This document shows positions 1-6,266 of a DNA stretch of 6,476 nt, one piece after another. The notes under the pieces were generated by a model. That model had not been told where the DNA came from. It worked only from the letters and a program-made list of their open reading frames with translations, and did no database searches. Source of the stretch: JAGTRI01 sp964580405 (GTDB lineage Archaea > Thermoproteota > Bathyarchaeia > Bathyarchaeales > DTEX01); contig CAZOKM010000093.1 of assembly GCA_964580405.1 (NCBI GenBank), positions 1-6,476 of the forward strand, in the 5' to 3' direction. The stretch's first letter is position 1; every line of letters starts with the position of its first letter. The position numbers and the translations under genes were made by a program.

Positions 1-1253
1 TTGGCGGGTACCAAAAAGCGGTTAAAAAAGCCGTCGAGGTCCTCGAAAAAGCCGCGGTACCCGTTGACTTGGGCGACCGCGAGGCTCTCAAGAAGGTCGC
101 GATGACCTCGATGCGAAGCAAAGCTGTTAGTTCATCTAGGGACTTCTTAGCTGAAGTGGCGGTCGACGCTGTGAACCTGATTTCCGAGAAGCGGGGAGAC
201 ACCATGCTGGCGGACATTGACAACATTCAGATCGTGAAGAAGGAGGGGAAGAGCATCCTCGACACCACGCTGATCAAAGGGATAATCCTCGACAAAGAGG
301 TCGTCCACGCCGAGATGCCCAAGCGCGTCGAAAAGGCCAAGATTGCGTTGCTCAACGCCGCTTTGGAGGTCGAGAAGACTGAGATTAGCGCAGAAATTAG
401 AATACGCGACCCGTCGCAGGTGAAGGCTTTCCTCGATAAGGAGACCGCCATGCTTACTGGGATGGTCGAGAAGGTCGCTGCCGCGGGCGCCAACGTCCTC
501 GTGTGCCAGAAGGGCATTGACGACATGGCTCAGCACTTCCTCGCGAAACGCGGAATCCTCGCGGTCCGGAGAGCGAAGGAGTCGGACATGGAGAAGCTGT
601 CGAGGGCGACGGGCGGGAAGGTGGTTACGAACATCGACGACCTCAAAGCCTCAGACCTCGGCCACGCGGACCTCGTTGAGGAGCGGAAAGTCGGGGACGA
701 CAAGATGGTCTTCGTTGAGGGCTGCAAGCATCCGAAGTCCGTTTCGCTGCTGATCCGCGCGGGACTCGAGAGGATGGTCGACGAGGCTGAGAGAGCCATG
801 AAGGATGCCCTGTCCGTGGTCGCCGACGTGGTCGAGAACAACAAGGTCGTGGCCGGCGGCGGGTCGATTGAAGCTGAAATCGCGAAAGAGCTGCGAAAAT
901 ACGCCACGAAGGTCGGCGGAAGGGAGCAGATGGCAATATCAGCCTTCGCGGAAGCCATGGAAGTCATTCCGAGGACGCTTTCGGACAACGCCGGCTTAGG
1001 AACAATCGACGTCCTCGTTAACTTGAGGGCGGCGCACGAGAAGCCCAAGGGTCAGTTCATGGGGGTCGAAGTGTTCTCGGGCAAGATCGTGGACATGATG
1101 GAGGAGGGCGTGCTTGAGCCCCTCAGCGTCAAGGAGCACGCGGTCAAATCCGCTACCGAAGTGGCTACGATGATACTCAGAATAGACGACGTCGTCGCGG
1201 CCTCGAAGCCCAAAGAACCAAAGATGCCACCGAAAATGCCAGAAGAATATTAA
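1..1253 (+). CDS. Thermosome (group II chaperonin) subunit, 5'-truncated by the window edge
   Basis: ATP-driven cytosolic protein-folding chaperonin subunit that assembles into double rings with a built-in lid. The frame is open from base 3, so the gene starts outside the window; the TTG at 69 is an internal Leu codon, because the preceding codons read as typical thermosome sequence (GGYQKAVKKAVEVLEKAA, then PVDLGD). About 416 residues are visible of the roughly 540 to 550 usual, so the N-terminal equatorial segment with the GDGT-type nucleotide motif is missing. Visible in order: intermediate domain; apical domain with the helical protrusion (about 378-479) and the conserved QKGIDDMAQHFLAKRG block (about 507-554); second intermediate and equatorial segments with the probable ATP-hydrolysis Asp in KDALSVV (Asp codon 804-806), the GGG loop (855-863), GGREQ, IPRTL, and the C-terminal ILRIDD. 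The tail is short and Lys/Pro/Met-rich, ending PEEY, without the Gly-Met repeats many thermosomes have. Family assignment is very secure; the subunit type (alpha, beta) cannot be told. Confidence 0.97.
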   Translation, partial: GGYQKAVKKAVEVLEKAAVPVDLGDREALKKVAMTSMRSKAVSSSRDFLAEVAVDAVNLISEKRGDTMLADIDNIQIVKKEGKSILDTTLIKGIILDKEVVHAEMPKRVEKAKIALLNAALEVEKTEISAEIRIRDPSQVKAFLDKETAMLTGMVEKVAAAGANVLVCQKGIDDMAQHFLAKRGILAVRRAKESDMEKLSRATGGKVVTNIDDLKASDLGHADLVEERKVGDDKMVFVEGCKHPKSVSLLIRAGLERMVDEAERAMKDALSVVADVVENNKVVAGGGSIEAEIAKELRKYATKVGGREQMAISAFAEAMEVIPRTLSDNAGLGTIDVLVNLRAAHEKPKGQFMGVEVFSGKIVDMMEEGVLEPLSVKEHAVKSATEVATMILRIDDVVAASKPKEPKMPPKMPEEY

Positions 1254-1263
1254 ATTAAAACAC

Positions 1264-1292
1264 CCTTTCCTTCTCGTTTTTTATTCAATTTC
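1264..1292 (+). terminator. Possible T-rich terminator after the thermosome gene
   Basis: Starting about 10 bases after the chaperonin stop codon, the + strand is pyrimidine-rich and includes a run of six T (1277-1282) followed by ATT and a further T-rich patch. Archaeal RNA polymerase commonly terminates on such T tracts without a hairpin, and none is obvious here. The next gene has its own TATA-like box about 40 bases further on, which fits termination here. Confidence 0.45.
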
Positions 1293-1324
1293 TAATAGGA
1301 ACTCCTGTCAGTCGCGAATGCATT

Positions 1325-1332
1325 TTTATATG
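1325..1332 (+). promoter_or_regulatory. TATA-box candidate for the CN hydrolase gene
   Basis: TTTATATG within a longer T/A stretch, preceded by a partly purine-rich flank (CGAATGCA) that could serve as a BRE. A start of transcription about 25 bases downstream would lie near 1352 and give a leader of about 50 nt. A second TATA-like string, CTTAAATT at 1340-1347, could serve instead and would start RNA near 1370. Placement is by motif only. Confidence 0.5.
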
Positions 1333-1361
1333 GTCAAGGCTTAAATTCGTTTCAGGAAACA

Positions 1362-1387
1362 GTGTAATCGAAGGTCATGGATTACAC
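1362..1387. repeat. 8-bp perfect inverted repeat in the CN hydrolase leader
   Basis: GTGTAATC (1362-1369) and GATTACAC (1380-1387) are exact reverse complements separated by 10 bases. The element lies between the likely transcription start and the SD sequence, where archaeal repressors often bind. In RNA it could also form a stem-loop just upstream of the ribosome binding site. An operator is the simplest reading; no regulator is encoded next to it in the window. Confidence 0.5.
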
Positions 1388-1390
1388 CGT

Positions 1391-1396
1391 GAGGAG
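1391..1396 (+). promoter_or_regulatory. Shine-Dalgarno GAGGAG that favours the GTG start at 1403
   Basis: GAGGAG ends 6 bases before the GTG at 1403 and 12 bases before the alternative ATG at 1409. The shorter spacing is more usual, which favours the GTG start, although the ATG cannot be excluded. Confidence 0.55.
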
Positions 1397-1402
1397 TGGT
1401 TT

Positions 1403-2386
1403 GTGGGCATGAAGGTGCGGATAGCAACAGTTTGTCAGGATTTAAACTCGTTCCCCACCATTGAGCAGAACCGCAAGTACATCATGGGAATCTTGGACCT
1501 TGCGCTTCGACTTAAACCTGACTTGGTCTGCCTCCCCGAGTCCTTCACAACGTCGTCTGTGAGATGCAAGTCGCCCGACGATTTCTTCGAGTCCGTCCCC
1601 GGTCCAACGACAGACGCTGTCGCCGAGAAAGCGAAAAAACACAACTGCTACGTCATCTGCCCCATCAAGGTTAAGCGCGACTCAAAATTCTGGAACTCAG
1701 CGGTCATCATAGGCAGGAAGGGCGAGATAGTCGGCTCGTACGACAAGGCGCACCCCGTCACAAGCAAGAGCGACTATACTGTGTTCGAGGAGGAGATTAC
1801 TCCGGGAGGAGGGTTCCCCGTTTTCGACTTGGACTTCGGGCGGGTCGGAATTCAGATTTGCTTCGACCTTGGCTTTCCCGAGGGCTGGAGCGAGCTCGCA
1901 CGGAAAGGAGCAAAAATGGTTTTCTGGCCATCTGCGTACAACGGTGGCTTCCCGCTTCAGGCTTACGCGTGGCTGCACCACTACTACGTCGTGTCCTCGG
2001 TTTCAGCGGATAAATCGAAAATAATCGACCCCTGCGGACAAATCTTAGCAGAGACAGACCAACACGTGAACGTCGTCTACCGGGACATCAACTTGGACTG
2101 TGTGGTCTCGCATTACGACTTTGACTACAGCGTCCCCGACAGGATCACGAAGGCTTACGGGAGCCGCGTGGAGGTTAGGTCTCATTTGGACGAGGGTCAC
2201 TTCCTCGTGGAGCCGGTTGACGACTCGTTGACGACTGAGCAGCTCCGGAAAGAGTTCGGGTTCGAGCCCGCAGCCCAGTATTTCCAGCGGCACCGAGAAG
2301 CCTATGCAGAAATTAGCAGAGGAAAGCCGCCTACGCCACAAAGGGCGCTTCATGGCGACAGACCTCAATACGCAAAAGAAAAATAA
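1403..2386 (+). CDS. Carbon-nitrogen hydrolase (nitrilase superfamily amidase)
   Basis: Nitrilase-superfamily enzyme, probably cytosolic, hydrolysing a non-peptide C-N bond such as an amide or N-carbamoyl group through a thioester intermediate. The Glu-Lys-Cys triad is recognisable: Glu46 in LVCLPES, Lys115 in SYDKAHP and Cys153 in VGIQICFDLGFPEGW; the EEE before ITPG (129-131) supplies candidate secondary glutamates. The domain fills about residues 4 to 245. At 327 residues the protein is longer than typical stand-alone members (about 260 to 290), and the extra C-terminal stretch (about 255-327) is charged, Pro/Arg-rich and unassigned. No signal peptide or membrane segment is evident. The start is chosen from the SD spacing; ATG at 1409 would remove only two residues. 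The gene has its own promoter and a leader inverted repeat. The substrate cannot be told: N-carbamoylputrescine, beta-ureidopropionate, omega-amide or nitrile activities all occur in the superfamily. Superfamily call secure, substrate unknown. Confidence 0.93.
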   Translation: MGMKVRIATVCQDLNSFPTIEQNRKYIMGILDLALRLKPDLVCLPESFTTSSVRCKSPDDFFESVPGPTTDAVAEKAKKHNCYVICPIKVKRDSKFWNSAVIIGRKGEIVGSYDKAHPVTSKSDYTVFEEEITPGGGFPVFDLDFGRVGIQICFDLGFPEGWSELARKGAKMVFWPSAYNGGFPLQAYAWLHHYYVVSSVSADKSKIIDPCGQILAETDQHVNVVYRDINLDCVVSHYDFDYSVPDRITKAYGSRVEVRSHLDEGHFLVEPVDDSLTTEQLRKEFGFEPAAQYFQRHREAYAEISRGKPPTPQRALHGDRPQYAKEK

Positions 2387-2433
2387 TTATTACCCCAAAA
2401 AGATGAAACCAAAGAATAATATGGTGTAATACG

Positions 2434-2441
2434 TTAATTAT
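2434..2441 (+). promoter_or_regulatory. Possible TATA element for the oxidoreductase gene
   Basis: TTAATTAT lies about 25 bases upstream of the clustered start codons at 2456, 2459 and 2465, which would give a leaderless or nearly leaderless mRNA. No strong SD precedes GTG 2456 or ATG 2459; GTGAT at 2456-2460 could act as a weak one for ATG 2465. The heptamer GTGTAAT just upstream (2424-2430) also occurs in the leader repeat of the preceding gene. Confidence 0.4.
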
Positions 2442-2458
2442 GATGCAATTTTTACGTG

Positions 2459-3706
2459 ATGGGTATGAAGACGGTTGTTGAGAAAAGGAGAGAAACCGAG
2501 GTCGTCGCCGAGGTTGACGTGGTGGTGGCAGGCGGTGGACCCGCAGGCTTCGCAGCTGCGACAGCCGCAGCTAGAAACGGAGCCAAGACCCTGCTGGTTG
2601 AACGTTACGGGTACCTCGGCGGGCTGGCCACAGGCGGACTCGTCATCTGCCTCGTCGAAACAGGTGACAGGTACGGCTACGGAATATGCCAAGAAGTCAT
2701 AGACGGACTCTGCGACCTAAAGGCTGCGAAGCTGAACAGGGCCAGCGGCGAAGCTCCGCGTTGGACGGAGGGAGCCAGCTTCAGCGGCGAGGAAAGTTGG
2801 GGCTTCGATCCTCAAGCCCTGAAGTACGTGGCGGATAAGCTCGTAACCGAGTCGGGTGCGGACGTCTTGTTCCACTCGTACACTGTTGCCCCCGTGGTGA
2901 AGGGAAAGAAGATCCAGGGCATAATCGTCGAGGGTAAATCGGGCAGGCAAGCCATCCTTGGCAAGGTCGTTGTCGACGCGACAGGAGACGCCGACATCGC
3001 TGCAGCTTCTGGTGCTCCCTTCAGTCTGGACAGGCACCCGTGGGGGATAGACCTCGAATGCAGAATCGGCGGCATCGACCTCGAAAAAGCGTTTGAGTGG
3101 AGGAGGGAACACAAGGAAGCCTACGAAAAGCTCATGAAGGAGCTCGGAAAGGACTCTAACATCGTGAGCTGGGGAGGAGACGTTAACAAGGGCGTAACAT
3201 GGAGCCACGGACCGCACTTCTACGACGCCGACGGACTGAACACAAGACACCTCTCGAAGATCGAGGTTGAGTCCAGAAAGAAGATTATCGAAGTCCTCGG
3301 GTTCTATAAGAAGAATGTGCCCGGATTCGAGGACGCCTTCGTGCTGGAGTTCGCCCCCCAAATTGGCATACGCGAGACCCGCCGCATTACGGGAGAGTAC
3401 ACTCTGACCAAGGAGGACGCGGTCTCTGCGAAAAGGTTCGACGACGCTGTCGCACACGGACCCTTTGACATTCCCTACAGGTGTCTGGTCCCGAAAGAGG
3501 TTGAGAGGCTCCTCGTGGCGGGAAGATGCATCTCTACGACGCACGAAGCCCAAGGCGTCATAAGAAACATTCCGCCCTGCATCATCACGGGCCAAGCAGC
3601 AGGCACAGCCGCAGCCCTCGCAGCCCAAAAAGGCGTTAAACCCAGAAGATTGAGTGTTCGGCTCCTGAGAGAAAACCTCAGAAAACAGGGCGTAAAAATC
3701 AAGTAA
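2459..3706 (+). CDS. FAD-dependent oxidoreductase (FAD_oxidored-type flavoprotein)
   Basis: Probable cytosolic flavoprotein dehydrogenase or oxidase; the electron donor and acceptor are not evident. Numbering from the GTG at 2456: an N-terminal Rossmann motif VVVAGGGPAGFAAA (GGGPAG at 26-31) is followed by the ribose-binding Glu49 in LLVERYGYLGG, typical of this flavoprotein group. Then come VDATGDAD (173-180), which matches the second conserved FAD-contact segment, GIRETRRITGEY (304-315), and the C-terminal LLVAGRCIS and TGQAAGTAAALA segments (353-360 and 378-389) that close the FAD site. Length (about 415 residues) suits a single-domain member; no fused Fe-S domain or signal peptide is visible. 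The start is uncertain among GTG 2456, ATG 2459 and ATG 2465. I chose 2459; a leaderless start at 2465 would also fit the TATA element. It follows the CN hydrolase by about 70 AT-rich bases on the same strand but seems separately promoted, and it ends 9 bases from the convergent membrane-protein gene. Confidence 0.9.
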   Translation: MGMKTVVEKRRETEVVAEVDVVVAGGGPAGFAAATAAARNGAKTLLVERYGYLGGLATGGLVICLVETGDRYGYGICQEVIDGLCDLKAAKLNRASGEAPRWTEGASFSGEESWGFDPQALKYVADKLVTESGADVLFHSYTVAPVVKGKKIQGIIVEGKSGRQAILGKVVVDATGDADIAAASGAPFSLDRHPWGIDLECRIGGIDLEKAFEWRREHKEAYEKLMKELGKDSNIVSWGGDVNKGVTWSHGPHFYDADGLNTRHLSKIEVESRKKIIEVLGFYKKNVPGFEDAFVLEFAPQIGIRETRRITGEYTLTKEDAVSAKRFDDAVAHGPFDIPYRCLVPKEVERLLVAGRCISTTHEAQGVIRNIPPCIITGQAAGTAAALAAQKGVKPRRLSVRLLRENLRKQGVKIK

Positions 3707-3715
3707 GAAAAACTG

Positions 3716-4456
3716 TTACTGAAGGTTCTTCTTCAGCGGGCAGTTCATCGTTACTCTCAGCATCTCCGCGTAGTAGTCTTCCCCAGACCTTGCCCTAAGC
3801 GGGCTTTCCAGCCTGTAGCTCGCCTCCACGTTGGCTTCTCTGCAGATTCCCCTCATTGGGCAGGCGTGGCATCGGACGACACGCAAAGCTTGAGGGCTGG
3901 TTACGACGGAAGTGGACTTGGCAGCCTCAGCAAGCACCGTCTCTTCCTTGGCTTCGAAGGACGCTAGGAGGAATATGACTAGAGTCGCACCCATGGCAAG
4001 GTCGCCAAATCTGACGTAGAAGGTCGTTGCCGTCACGATGAACCAGGTGCTGAGCGTCGCTCCCTGAAGGAGGACCAGCACGACGCTGGCGACGAAGAAG
4101 ACCAGTAGCGCCATTGACGTGAGTTTGAAGACTCTTTCGCGGTGCATCAGCATGCTAAGCAACGCCACGAACCCGAGGATTATCAAGCCCAAGTCGATGA
4201 ATGCTCCGAGAACGTCGGTCATGGAAGCTGACGCGGAACTCATCTGCTGCACAACCGTGGAAACCCTCAGCCCCGTCGACGTCGTCCTCACCGTGCCCCA
4301 GTACCCGCCCAGCGCGAACGTCTGCGTCCCGGTCTGGTTAACTTGGAACCAGCCCACTGCCAAGGCGACTATCAGGAGGACAGCGCTTACTTTCAGCCAG
4401 AGGTTGAGCCTAGTTTTCTGCGATGGCGTTGAGGAACCGTTGAATTGTTTACTCAA
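3716..4456 (-). CDS. Four-helix membrane protein with cytoplasmic four-cysteine tail, family unrecognised
   Basis: I do not recognise a family. The 246-residue protein has four predicted membrane helices: about 19-37, 81-103, 112-131 and 138-166. A polar, Thr/Ser/Gln-rich loop (about 38-80) with few charges separates helices 1 and 2, and the MHRERVFK loop between 2 and 3 is basic. By the positive-inside rule both termini are cytoplasmic. The tail (about 167-246) holds Cys196, Cys199, Cys205 and Cys239 in a C-x2-C-P-x4-C ... C-P pattern, consistent with a metal site (Zn or Fe-S), with nearby Arg/His. There are no other cysteines in the protein. The TTG start is supported by GAGGAG eight bases upstream. 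The gene diverges from the HDAC-like gene and converges on the oxidoreductase. A redox or metal sensor or an electron-transfer membrane anchor are possibilities; none is shown. The gene is very likely real because of its hydrophobic pattern and SD; the function is open. Confidence 0.8.
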   Translation of the reverse strand: MSKQFNGSSTPSQKTRLNLWLKVSAVLLIVALAVGWFQVNQTGTQTFALGGYWGTVRTTSTGLRVSTVVQQMSSASASMTDVLGAFIDLGLIILGFVALLSMLMHRERVFKLTSMALLVFFVASVVLVLLQGATLSTWFIVTATTFYVRFGDLAMGATLVIFLLASFEAKEETVLAEAAKSTSVVTSPQALRVVRCHACPMRGICREANVEASYRLESPLRARSGEDYYAEMLRVTMNCPLKKNLQ

Positions 4457-4464
4457 CTCTACTA

Positions 4465-4470
4465 CTCCTC
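4465..4470 (-). promoter_or_regulatory. Shine-Dalgarno GAGGAG that sets the TTG start of the membrane protein
   Basis: On the - strand GAGGAG is followed by eight bases and then TTG (4456-4454). This supports an otherwise weak TTG start and argues against a leaderless transcript for this gene. Confidence 0.6.
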
Positions 4471-4478
4471 TTGCGGGT

Positions 4479-4503
4479 TTATTTAAACAACATTCGGATT
4501 TAA
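4479..4503 (-). promoter_or_regulatory. TATA-like elements for the membrane-protein gene
   Basis: Two candidates face the - strand gene. TTAAAT (4503-4498) would start RNA near 4474 and keep the SD within the leader. TTTAAATA (4486-4479), inside the inverted repeat GTTTA-TT-TAAAC (4477-4488), would start RNA almost at the TTG and exclude the SD. The upstream element therefore fits better. Confidence 0.4.
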
Positions 4504-4504
4504 G

Positions 4505-4514
4505 CCTAATTAGG
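4505..4514. repeat. 10-bp palindrome CCTAATTAGG between divergent promoters
   Basis: A perfect palindrome lies in the 137-base divergent spacer. Its left part, with one more base (GCCTAATT, 4504-4511), recurs at 4542-4549, and the two copies flank the TATA box at 4529-4536. This arrangement suits an operator that controls one or both divergent genes; no binding protein can be named. Confidence 0.45.
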
Positions 4515-4528
4515 TTCCCGAAAAACCA

Positions 4529-4536
4529 TTAAATAT
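4529..4536 (+). promoter_or_regulatory. TATA box with BRE-like flank for the HDAC-like gene
   Basis: TTAAATAT is preceded by CGAAAAACCA, a good archaeal BRE-like purine stretch. Transcription would begin near 4558, giving a leader of about 36 nt that contains AGGT (4585-4588) five bases before the TTG start. This is the most convincing promoter in the window by motif. Confidence 0.6.
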
Positions 4537-4593
4537 CGTGCGCCTAATTCTCTCTTTGTTTGCAGTAAAAGCGGTCCGGGTGTCAGGTAAACT

Positions 4594-5667
4594 TTGAGAA
4601 CATGCATCTCGTACCACGAGAAGTTCAGGCAGTACGACCTCGGAGCTAACCACCCGTTCAGGGGCGACCGCTTCGACAAAGCCAAGGCATTCTTCGACGA
4701 GAAGGGCTTGACGCGGTCCGAGGACACGCTTCTCATCCACGCCGATCCGATACAGCGGGCGGAGCTGCTTAAGGTGCACACGGAGGAGTACGTAGACCTC
4801 GTTTTCCGCCTTGCTGAGTTGGGTAAACACTACGACATCGACACTCCTGTGAATAAAGGCATCCTTGAGGGGTTAATGTACATCATCGGCGGAGTCGTCG
4901 AGGCTGGAACAGCCATCTTCGGAGGCAAAGCTGACCGAGCCGTGGCTCTGGGGGGAGGCTTCCACCACGCGGGCAGGGACTACGGGGGCGGTTTCTGCCT
5001 CTTCAACGACATCGCCATACTGATTGAGAGCCTCCGCGAAAGGTGTAACTTAAGGCGCTTCCTCGTCTTAGACTACGACGTCCACTTCGGAAACGGCACG
5101 AGCGACATCTACTACAGCGACCCGAGTGTGCTGTTCATCTCGCTGCACCAGGACCCCCGCACCATCTACCCGGGAAGGGGGTTCATAAGCGAAATCGGCG
5201 AAGGCGACGGGGAAGGCTACAACGTGAATGTCCCGCTTCCCATGAGGACGGGCGAACAGGCGTACCTCCACGCGTTGAGGGAAGTTTTTCCCCCGCTTGC
5301 CGAGGAGTTCAAGCCTGAAGTTATTATAGCGAACGGTGGGAGCGACGCCCACTTCGCCGACCACCTGGGCAGCCTTGGATTGACAGCCAAGGGGTTCTTC
5401 GACATTTCAAGAATCATAGCTGAAACCTCGGAAAAGGTGTGTAATGGTAAAGCTGCTCTGTTGATTACGAGTGGCTACAACATTACCGTCCTGCCCTACT
5501 CGTGGTACGCTTTGGCGGCTGGAATCTCCGAATACGAGCGCGACAGGGAAGCCATCGAGGACTTTTATCCTGCGCCCAGCGACCTGCAGCAGAACATGCG
5601 CGAGGTCGAAGCGGTAGTCAAAGAGCTCAAGGCAACCCTGAAGCCGTACTGGACATGTTTCCGATAG
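4594..5667 (+). CDS. Histone deacetylase superfamily (AcuC/HDAC-like) metal-dependent amidohydrolase
   Basis: Zinc-type deacetylase of the arginase/HDAC fold, expected to remove acetyl groups from acetyl-lysine, acetylpolyamines or other small amides in the cytosol. Catalytic features are intact in its 357 residues: His124-His125 in GGGFHHAGRDYGGGFCLFND, Asp160-x-Asp162-x-His164 in LDYDVHFGNGT (Asp162 and His164 as metal ligands), Asp256 in GGSDAHFADHLGSLGLT as third ligand, and the oxyanion Tyr295 in TSGYN. The residue after His164 is Phe165, where many family members have a second His. The domain fills almost the whole chain; a charged C-terminal helix follows (about 331-350). The TTG start is nearly forced, because an in-frame TAA lies at 4588-4590 and the next in-frame Met is about residue 95; AGGT five bases upstream is a modest SD. 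It has its own TATA box and diverges from the membrane protein. No acetyl-CoA synthetase, histone or Alba gene is nearby, so the substrate is unknown. Superfamily call secure. Confidence 0.94.
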   Translation: MRTCISYHEKFRQYDLGANHPFRGDRFDKAKAFFDEKGLTRSEDTLLIHADPIQRAELLKVHTEEYVDLVFRLAELGKHYDIDTPVNKGILEGLMYIIGGVVEAGTAIFGGKADRAVALGGGFHHAGRDYGGGFCLFNDIAILIESLRERCNLRRFLVLDYDVHFGNGTSDIYYSDPSVLFISLHQDPRTIYPGRGFISEIGEGDGEGYNVNVPLPMRTGEQAYLHALREVFPPLAEEFKPEVIIANGGSDAHFADHLGSLGLTAKGFFDISRIIAETSEKVCNGKAALLITSGYNITVLPYSWYALAAGISEYERDREAIEDFYPAPSDLQQNMREVEAVVKELKATLKPYWTCFR

Positions 5668-5682
5668 AACAGTTGGCAATGA

Positions 5683-6234
5683 TTATTTTACGAGTTTCAG
5701 CGTTTCCCTGAACTCTGGGGTCCCCGCCTTCTTGAGCAGCTCGTATATGAGCATCTCCGTGGAGACGACCGTCACTCCGCTCTGCATCATACGTTGGACC
5801 GCGATGGCTTTGTCCTCCAGGTTCCTCGACGACGTCGCGTCCTCGACAACGACCACCCTGAAGCCGTTGTCCACCCCCTCGACGGCGGTCTGGGCCACGC
5901 AGATGTGCGCCTCTATGCCCGACAGGATAAGCGTCCTGACCTGGGTTGTCTTGAAGGTTTCCCTGAACTTCTGCGAGCCGAAGCAGCTGAACTCCAGCTT
6001 CTCGATGGGCTGCAGGTTCGGGACGAGCTCCTTAATTTGGGGTATCGTCGGTCCCAAGCCCTTCGGGTACTGCTCGGTCAAGATTACGGGCATCTTGATT
6101 ATGTGGGCGAACTGTATGAGTTTGGAGACGTTTTCTGCGAGCTTCTCCTTTTCTGCGACGTTGGCGAAGAGCTTCTCCTGAACGTCAATCACAACGAGGG
6201 CTGCGGCTTCCCTCGAAATCAGTCCCATCCTCAT
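5683..6234 (-). CDS. Isochorismatase-like cysteine hydrolase (ISOC1/2-like)
   Basis: Member of the isochorismatase-like cysteine hydrolase superfamily, which includes nicotinamidases and N-carbamoylsarcosine amidases. Numbering from the ATG at 6234 (183 residues), the Asp-Lys-Cys triad is Asp17 in LVVIDVQEKLF, Lys79 in PIEKLEFSCF and Cys112 in SGIEAHICVAQTA. TEQYPKGLGPTIPQI and VVEDATSSRN resemble the ISOC1/ISOC2-type branch, whose substrates are poorly defined. The frame also opens at GTG 6264, adding ten residues. I prefer the ATG because GGTGA (6246-6242 on the - strand) lies seven bases upstream and because the homologous core normally begins about 10 to 17 residues before the catalytic Asp; ATG 6228 is also possible. 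The protein looks cytosolic, with no signal or membrane segment. It ends 15 bases from the convergent HDAC-like gene. Family secure, substrate unknown; true isochorismatase activity is not implied. Confidence 0.93.
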   Translation of the reverse strand: MRMGLISREAAALVVIDVQEKLFANVAEKEKLAENVSKLIQFAHIIKMPVILTEQYPKGLGPTIPQIKELVPNLQPIEKLEFSCFGSQKFRETFKTTQVRTLILSGIEAHICVAQTAVEGVDNGFRVVVVEDATSSRNLEDKAIAVQRMMQSGVTVVSTEMLIYELLKKAGTPEFRETLKLVK

Positions 6235-6266
6235 TCGGCCTTCACCACCAACCAGATTGGACACGC

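Noticed and set aside
69..1253. Chaperonin gene starting at TTG 69
   Set aside because: The frame continues upstream to base 3 with residues typical of thermosomes, so the gene is cut by the window edge and 69 is internal.
2382..2391. Palindrome AATAATTATT over the stop codon of the CN hydrolase
   Set aside because: It is a pure A/T string in AT-rich DNA with no T tract after it, so chance is the likeliest explanation.
2717..3628. Long - strand open frame (about 300 codons) opposite the oxidoreductase
   Set aside because: It lies wholly opposite a gene with clear FAD motifs, shows no recognisable domain, and is the kind of antisense frame GC-rich coding DNA produces.
4119..4532. + strand open frame opposite the membrane protein
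   Set aside because: The - strand frame has well-formed membrane helices, a clustered Cys motif and a good SD; the + frame runs through the divergent promoter region and has no such support.
5683..6264. Longest form of the isochorismatase-like gene from GTG 6264
   Set aside because: There is no SD before the GTG, one candidate promoter would start RNA downstream of it, and the ATG at 6234 has GGTGA at good spacing and matches the usual domain start. Not excluded.
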